Source: Lachnoclostridium sp. An181 | GTDB taxonomy: Bacteria; Bacillota; Clostridia; Lachnospirales; Lachnospiraceae | Assembly: GCF_002160325.1 (NCBI RefSeq) | Contig: NZ_NFKJ01000007.1 | Span: forward strand, 62,001 to 126,000 | DNA length: 64,000 bases | Direction of reading: 5' to 3' | Shown here: positions 59,579 to 64,000 of the stretch, in pieces | Numbering within the stretch: position 1 is the stretch's first letter | How the letters are laid out: each line of letters begins with the position of its first letter | The notes under the pieces: generated by a model | Seen by the model: only the letters and a program-made list of their open reading frames with translations | Database searches by the model: none | Told to the model about the DNA's origin: nothing | Program-made: the position numbers and the translations under genes

Positions 59579-60520
59579 ATGGTTACGGAAGTGGAAATCT
59601 TCACCGGATTTTTGGACAGCGGCAAAACACGTCTCATCCAGGATGCCATGAAAAGTCCTGACTATATGAATTACGACACCACCATCCTCCTCGTCCTCGA
59701 GGAGGGGGAAGAAGAGTATGACGACGAGCTTTTAAAAGAGCATGGTGTCATCAAATACGTTGTTGACGAAGAAGAAAAATTGAACGAGACATTTCTTGAA
59801 GGTCTGGAGATCAATTACCGCCCCGATCACATCATGATTGAATACAACGGAACTTGGGACCTTGACCGCTTTCTGAACATGAGGCTCCCGGCCGGCTGGG
59901 AGATCACGGCCATCCTCTCAACAGTGGATGCCACTACGGCAGAAAGCTATCTTATGAATATGCGCAATCTGTTCCTCGCCCCTCTCCTTGCATCGGATTT
60001 AGTCATTGTCAACCGCACACAGGAGGACACGGACCGCGCAAAAATCCGAAGAGCCATCAAAGTGATGAATCCAAGGGCGCAGATCGTGTTTGAGAAAGAA
60101 GACGGCAATCCTGCACCGGATGTGAAAGACGAGCTGCCTTTTGACATCCAGGCACCTCTTATTGAACTGGAAAGCATTGACTACGGCATCTGGTATCTGG
60201 ATGCCAATGAGCATCCGGAGCACTATCACGGCAAAAAAATCCGTTTTCTAGCGCAAGTTTACAAAAGCGGACGTTTCGGCTCCCACGCCTTTGTACCCGG
60301 CCGCTTTGTCATGACCTGCTGTGAGGAGGATATCCAGTTTCTTGGCTACTACTGCAAATGCCCGAAACCCGTCCTCTATGATCAGCGCGACTGGGTGTTT
60401 GTCACAGTGACCTTCCGCTATGAATATTTAAAACAATATAAAGGAAAAGGGCCGGTTCTGTACCTGGAAGAAATTCTCCCAGCTGCAAAGCCAGCCCACA
60501 ATGTGGTAACATTCAACTAA
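59579..60520 (+). CDS. Divergent G3E-like GTPase fused to a TIGR03943-type domain
   Basis: This 313-aa protein begins with a G3E-like N-terminus (EVEIFTGFLDSGKTR P-loop variant; IMIEYNG in place of the IIEPSG motif; STVDATTAESY). It lacks the CxCC metal motif and the His-rich run found in its neighbour. From about residue 205 the sequence changes to a domain with GKKIRFLAQVY and GRFVMTCCEEDIQFLG, the pattern of the YcgQ/TIGR03943 family, which works with YcgR-type permeases in zinc-responsive loci. A permease partner is not adjacent. The gene starts 48 bases after the first G3E gene with GAAAGAAGG. Family assignment of the C-terminal part is by motif only. Confidence 0.78.
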   Translation: MVTEVEIFTGFLDSGKTRLIQDAMKSPDYMNYDTTILLVLEEGEEEYDDELLKEHGVIKYVVDEEEKLNETFLEGLEINYRPDHIMIEYNGTWDLDRFLNMRLPAGWEITAILSTVDATTAESYLMNMRNLFLAPLLASDLVIVNRTQEDTDRAKIRRAIKVMNPRAQIVFEKEDGNPAPDVKDELPFDIQAPLIELESIDYGIWYLDANEHPEHYHGKKIRFLAQVYKSGRFGSHAFVPGRFVMTCCEEDIQFLGYYCKCPKPVLYDQRDWVFVTVTFRYEYLKQYKGKGPVLYLEEILPAAKPAHNVVTFN

Positions 60521-60526
60521 ATTTAT

Positions 60527-61099
60527 TTATCGTATCACTTTTCTCATGATTGCATACAATTGTTTTGCGGACACGGCTGCCAGAATACACAACGCTAAAT
60601 CTCCGGCTGCTGTGACTGCGAAACAGTTGATGAACACAAGCCCCCACGATACCGGAATGTGTATAATGTAATTGCTGACAATGTAAAAATAACACATGCC
60701 GCACACATACATAGCCGCAAATCCGAATAAACAGATAAAGAGATATCCTGCCGTCTTATCCGGTCTCCAAATTTCTGTCAATTTTCCCACAATCCAGGAC
60801 GCAAGAGCAAAACTTATAAGAAAACCAAAGGTTGGCCGTAAAATATAGGATGGCCCTCCTCCGGATGCAAAAATCGGAATTCCACACAGTCCGATGGACA
60901 GATAAATACAGACACTCACGCATCCTCTCCTTCCTCCAAGGAGCAGTCCCGCCAGGAGAACAAAGTAAAACTGCATAGTAAAGTGCATGGGAAAAGGTTC
61001 CAGCGGAATTGTAATCTGCATAAAGGCGCCCAGGCAGATCAATGCTGTAAACAGTGCACCAAGTACCATATCCCTTACTTTTGTCTCAGTCTTTATCAT
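60527..61099 (-). CDS. bioY: Biotin transporter BioY (S component)
   Basis: This 190-aa protein has six membrane helices and BioY features: QITIPLEPFPMHFTMQFYFVLLAGLLLG, GGRRGCVSVCIYLSIGLCGIPIFASGGGPSYILRPTFGFLISF. It would bind biotin and pair with an ECF energising module encoded elsewhere. The ATG at 61099 has GGGAGG 8 bases upstream; a GTG two codons before is too close to that site. It follows the phosphoesterase gene by 27 bases. No BirA-type operator is seen in the short gap. Confidence 0.9.
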   Translation of the reverse strand: MIKTETKVRDMVLGALFTALICLGAFMQITIPLEPFPMHFTMQFYFVLLAGLLLGGRRGCVSVCIYLSIGLCGIPIFASGGGPSYILRPTFGFLISFALASWIVGKLTEIWRPDKTAGYLFICLFGFAAMYVCGMCYFYIVSNYIIHIPVSWGLVFINCFAVTAAGDLALCILAAVSAKQLYAIMRKVIR

Positions 61100-61126
61100 G
61101 GGCACGTCCTCCCGGGACGATTTCGT

Positions 61127-61822
61127 CTATACATACCACACCTCTCCTGTTTCCAGACAGTAGCAGGCAAGCCTTCCTCCTTTGCTCCTATATCCGTTTC
61201 CGGCATCCAAGTTGATATAATTTTTTTCAAAAGTGACAATCCCCTCGTTTTTTCTCATCAATCCAACAGGATAATGTCCAACGATCAAAGTGGTATCCCA
61301 TTCCTTCTCAGGATTCATCTCATAGAGATCATTGGAAGTGAGATAGTTGAATTCGTTCTTTGCCATTGCTTTCTGAATCGTTTTCTCAGTATTTATCGTT
61401 CCGTTTTCATTGTACGCAGAACAACCGTACACATAACCTGTATGTGTCAAGATCCACTGTTTCCCCTCACACGTTATCTTTTCCATTTTCGGAAGCCAGT
61501 AAAAATAATCCTGCAGTTCTTCCGCTTCTTTTGAAGAAAGCTTATCAAGCTCTTTTCTTGTGCTTTTTCCTCCCCATGAGTCCCAGCGTCTGCCGGAAAT
61601 ACTGCCGTCCAGATACATTTCTGCGAACAGCTCATGGTTTCCCTTTAACAGGACAATATTGGGACAATTCCTCACCTCACCCAAAAGTTTTAAATTTTTT
61701 TCGCCTCTGTCGATCAGATCGCCGAGAATATAGAGTTTATCGTCATCTGAAACTCCTGCCATTTCTCTTATTCTGCAGAAATTTTCGTAATCACCATGTA
61801 TGTCGCTCATCAAATATGTCAT
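61127..61822 (-). CDS. PPP-type metallophosphoesterase
   Basis: This 231-aa enzyme has the full calcineurin-like motif set: MSDIHGD, LGDLIDRG, GNHE, LTHTG and VGHYP, with the final Asp in LDAGNG. The order matches bacterial PPP Ser/Thr or diadenosine-tetraphosphate phosphatases. The start at 61822 lies just after the stop of the upstream gene; an earlier ATG at 61837 overlaps it. It is co-transcribed between a cytidylate-kinase-like gene and bioY. Confidence 0.92.
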   Translation of the reverse strand: MTYLMSDIHGDYENFCRIREMAGVSDDDKLYILGDLIDRGEKNLKLLGEVRNCPNIVLLKGNHELFAEMYLDGSISGRRWDSWGGKSTRKELDKLSSKEAEELQDYFYWLPKMEKITCEGKQWILTHTGYVYGCSAYNENGTINTEKTIQKAMAKNEFNYLTSNDLYEMNPEKEWDTTLIVGHYPVGLMRKNEGIVTFEKNYINLDAGNGYRSKGGRLACYCLETGEVWYV

Positions 61823-61824
61823 TG

Positions 61825-62451
61825 CTATTTTTCCCATTTCCTGTAAATACCTTCCAGCGCGTCCGTCACCCCTTCAATACCCATAAGACTTGCGTTAAAA
61901 ACAATTTCGTGCGTGTCCGTGCTGCCCCACTCTCTTCCCGTATGGGCTTCGTAATACAGTTTCCTTTCCCTGTCTATTTTCTTTATCTCACTCCATGCAT
62001 CCTTTTCATTCAATCGATACTTTTTCATGATCCTGCGGACTCGGTCATCTTTATACGCCTTCACAAAAACATTGATACAGTTCGAGTAGTCTCCCAGTAT
62101 GTAGTCCGCGCATCTTCCCACAAATATACAGGAGCCTCTCTTGGCCAGTTTCTTCATGATCGCGGTCTGCGTGCGGAAGACTTTGTCGCTTAAAGGGATA
62201 TTCTCCTCATTTCCATTCATAAAAACAGTGTAACTGCCAGTGTTTACCACGTATCCGGACAAAAATTTCCCTAAAATCGTCTCGTCCACATTTTCCACTT
62301 CCTCATAGCTCAAACTCAGCTCGTGGGCTGCCATGGAAATTAAATTTCTATCATACAGAGGGATGTCCAGGCGTTCTGCCAGCCTGTTTGCAATCTCATG
62401 TCCGCCGCTTCCGAATTGTCTTCCTACCGTAATAATCGTGTAATCTGTCAT
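61825..62451 (-). CDS. Cytidylate kinase-like family protein
   Basis: This 208-aa protein is a small P-loop kinase-like protein with IITVGRQFGSGGHEIANRLAERL (phosphate-binding loop of the GxxGSGG type), YDRNLI, and IFVGRCADYIL near residue 110. A basic lid-like stretch (DDRVRRIMKKYRLNEKDA) follows. The family is common in Firmicutes, but the substrate is not established; true Cmk proteins differ in the NMP-binding region. The ATG at 62451 follows AAGGAG; the 11-codon upstream extension is unlikely. Confidence 0.87.
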   Translation of the reverse strand: MTDYTIITVGRQFGSGGHEIANRLAERLDIPLYDRNLISMAAHELSLSYEEVENVDETILGKFLSGYVVNTGSYTVFMNGNEENIPLSDKVFRTQTAIMKKLAKRGSCIFVGRCADYILGDYSNCINVFVKAYKDDRVRRIMKKYRLNEKDAWSEIKKIDRERKLYYEAHTGREWGSTDTHEIVFNASLMGIEGVTDALEGIYRKWEK

Positions 62452-62494
62452 ACCATTCCACTCCTTTTCCCGAAAAATATCCATAATTTATTTT

Positions 62495-62571
62495 ATTATA
62501 CCACATTCTTTTCCATGTTCTCACCTTTCTTGTGAGAATCCTTTGCATTTTTTCCCCGAATTGTGTAAAGT
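62495..62571. promoter_or_regulatory. Divergent promoters with a shared inverted repeat
   Basis: Minus strand: TATAAT (62495-62500) with a -35 region TGAGAA at 62518-62523. Plus strand: TTGCAT (62543-62548), 17-base spacer, TAAAGT (62566-62571). The inverted repeat TTCTCAC-N7-GTGAGAA (62518-62538) covers the minus-strand -35 and ends four bases before the plus-strand -35. One regulator could control both directions. No purine riboswitch is present. Confidence 0.65.
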
Positions 62572-62613
62572 AGAGAATGGAGAAAATGAGTAACTATACA
62601 TGAGGAGGAAATT

Positions 62614-63957
62614 ATGTCAAATCACAAACACACACCTGGCTCCGGATATGCTTCTATCTTTGAGCTGAACGGGGTCCCAAAATTTTCACAGGCACTGCCA
62701 CTTGCCCTTCAGCATGTGGTTGCCATGATCGTGGGCTGTGTCACACCTGCCATTATTGTCTCTGAAGTTGCAGGGATCAATGAAAAAGACAGAGTCATTC
62801 TCATCCAGGCCGCACTTTTCGTGTCCGCGATCAGCACCCTTTTACAGTTATTCCCTTTCATCAAGTTTGGGAATTTTCAGCTTGGCTCATCTCTTCCTGT
62901 CATCATGGGAATCAGCTTTGCATATGTCCCAAGTATGCAGGCAATCGCCGAGACTTCCGATATCGGGACGATTTTGGGCGCTCAGATGGTCGGCGGACTT
63001 GTGGCGATCGTGGTCGGAATCGCAGTCCGGAAAATACGCGTTCTCTTTCCACCGATCATCACAGGAACCGTTGTATTCACCATTGGTCTTTCCCTGTATC
63101 CGACTGCAGTGAACTATATGGCAGGGGGAACTTCAAACCCTGATTACGGGTCATGGAAAAACTGGCTTGTGGCGTTCTTCACCCTTGCCGTTGTGATAGG
63201 ACTTAACCATTTCGCAAAAGGAACATTGAAACTTGCATCCATTTTAGTCGGAATCATTGCAGGCTACATTCTGGCAGCGTGCATGGGCATGGTGGATCTG
63301 TCCGGAATCACGTCCTCCGGCATCTTCCAGCTGCCAAAACCAATGCATTTTTCCGTTCACTTTGACCCATCTGCCTGTGTGGCCATTGGCCTTCTGTTTG
63401 CTATCAACTCCATCCAGGCCATCGGAGATTTCTCAGCCACAACCGTGGGCAGTATGAACCGGGATCCAAGCACCAAGGAACTGCAGGGCGGTATTGTCAT
63501 GTATGGGATCAGCAATATTATCGGTGCTGTGTTCGGCGGACTTCCCACTGCAACTTACAGCCAGAACGTAGGTATTGTGACAACAACCAAAGTGATCAAC
63601 CGCTTTATACTCGGTCTTGCAGCTGTTATTTTAATGATTGCAGGGTTCGTCCCAAAATTTTCCGCACTATTGACAACGATTCCTCAGTGTGTTCTGGGCG
63701 GAGCTACTATCTCCGTATTTGCATCCATCGCAATGACAGGAATCAAACTGATCATGCGCCAGGAGATGAACTTCCGCAATACCTCTATCGTGGGGCTTTC
63801 TGTTGCACTTGGCATGGGAATCACACAGGCTTCCGCATCTTTGGCTACGTTTCCTGCATGGGTCACGACCATTTTCGGAAAATCACCGGTCGTGGTCGCC
63901 ACAGTGAGCGCTATTCTTTTAAATTTGATTCTTCCAAAAGACGAAAAGCAAGACTAG
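62614..63957 (+). CDS. NCS2-family nucleobase:cation symporter (uracil/xanthine type)
   Basis: This 447-aa membrane protein has 14 predicted segments with the NCS2 features LPLALQHVVAMIVG (the QH motif), GSSLPVIMGISFAYV, and the signature region DFSATTVGSMNRDPS...GGLPTATYSQNVGIVTTTKV. It would import a purine (xanthine, uric acid) or uracil with H+ or Na+. Sequence motifs do not separate these. GAGGAGG precedes the ATG. It is followed at once by a terminator, so it is a single-gene unit. Confidence 0.93.
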   Translation: MSNHKHTPGSGYASIFELNGVPKFSQALPLALQHVVAMIVGCVTPAIIVSEVAGINEKDRVILIQAALFVSAISTLLQLFPFIKFGNFQLGSSLPVIMGISFAYVPSMQAIAETSDIGTILGAQMVGGLVAIVVGIAVRKIRVLFPPIITGTVVFTIGLSLYPTAVNYMAGGTSNPDYGSWKNWLVAFFTLAVVIGLNHFAKGTLKLASILVGIIAGYILAACMGMVDLSGITSSGIFQLPKPMHFSVHFDPSACVAIGLLFAINSIQAIGDFSATTVGSMNRDPSTKELQGGIVMYGISNIIGAVFGGLPTATYSQNVGIVTTTKVINRFILGLAAVILMIAGFVPKFSALLTTIPQCVLGGATISVFASIAMTGIKLIMRQEMNFRNTSIVGLSVALGMGITQASASLATFPAWVTTIFGKSPVVVATVSAILLNLILPKDEKQD

Positions 63958-63960
63958 TAC

Positions 63961-64000
63961 AAAAGGAGCTTGGGATGATAAACATCCAAAGCTCCTTCTT
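63961..64000 (+). terminator. Rho-independent terminator after the NCS2 permease
   Basis: The near-perfect stem AAGGAGCTTgGGATG/CATCCaAAGCTCCTT (63963-63997) lies 3 bases after the stop; the U-tract is cut off by the window edge. Confidence 0.85.

Noticed and set aside
62521-62613. Purine riboswitch upstream of the NCS2 permease
   Set aside because: The leader is too short after the predicted start site, and the conserved junction bases of the purine aptamer are not present.

Overview
The window looks like a chromosomal segment of a Gram-positive anaerobe of the Clostridia, most likely a Lachnospiraceae gut commensal. This is inferred from moderate-to-low GC, strong GGAGG-type ribosome binding sites, a T-box leader on pheST, surface proteins ending in KTGD- or PDTG-type sorting signals with FIVAR-like modules, a 2-hydroxyacyl-CoA dehydratase-family reductase with its activator, an anaerobic cobaltochelatase (CbiK), and the start of an anaerobic ribonucleotide reductase. 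I see no tRNA, rRNA, CRISPR array, phage or intact insertion sequence. About 52 protein genes are visible. Most are on the minus strand; feoAB, a PatB-like aminotransferase, a G3E GTPase pair and a terminal purine/pyrimidine permease are on the plus strand.

Layout by region. 1-5.6 kb: start of nrdD, a cysE/NuoE-like pair with its own promoter, and a compact tetrapyrrole operon (cobO-cbiK-hemC-cobA/hemD). 5.7-17.7 kb: two very large secreted, wall-anchored proteins, a 1531-aa protein with an unassigned alpha-barrel enzyme domain and a 2372-aa GH2 beta-galactosidase carrying three LamG domains; they share a C-terminal module. 17.8-19.8 kb: a double-cubane-cluster-type reductase and its ATPase activator. 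19.9-20.3 kb: the collapsed remains of an ABC exporter. 20.3-25.5 kb: queA and T-box-controlled pheST, with a structured repeat between the T-box terminator and pheS. 25.5-32.3 kb: YihY-like and SpoIID-like proteins, a discrete small RNA (possibly 6S RNA), and a MoxR-DUF58-transglutaminase operon. 32.3-35.6 kb: an ECF sigma factor with an ABC transporter. 35.7-41.4 kb: thrC-orf-cdd, NhaC and leuCD. 41.4-47 kb: a thioester-domain/CnaB adhesin, a second copy of the structured repeat, and a glycolipid glycosyltransferase pair with a TVP38-family protein. 47.2-54.8 kb: a CmpB-like protein, Fur-boxed feoAB, aldehyde dehydrogenase/DUF975/PHP, and small conserved proteins. 54.8-64 kb: an AT-rich gap, an aminotransferase, a second NhaC, a metal-linked G3E pair, bioY/phosphoesterase/cytidylate-kinase-like, and an NCS2 permease.

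How the genes work together. The two giant surface enzymes look like a glycan-foraging pair displayed on the wall. The adhesin and the glycolipid enzymes also shape the cell surface. FeoAB and the G3E pair are metal-handling units with His-rich segments. The reductase/activator pair suggests ATP-driven low-potential electron transfer.

The most interesting structures outside ordinary genes are these: a roughly 175-bp highly structured repeat, present twice (plus a probable remnant), each copy directly after a rho-independent terminator; a promoter-to-terminator small RNA at 27.7-27.9 kb; and a run of inverted repeats placed exactly over promoters. All assignments come from reading sequence and motifs; no database search was run.
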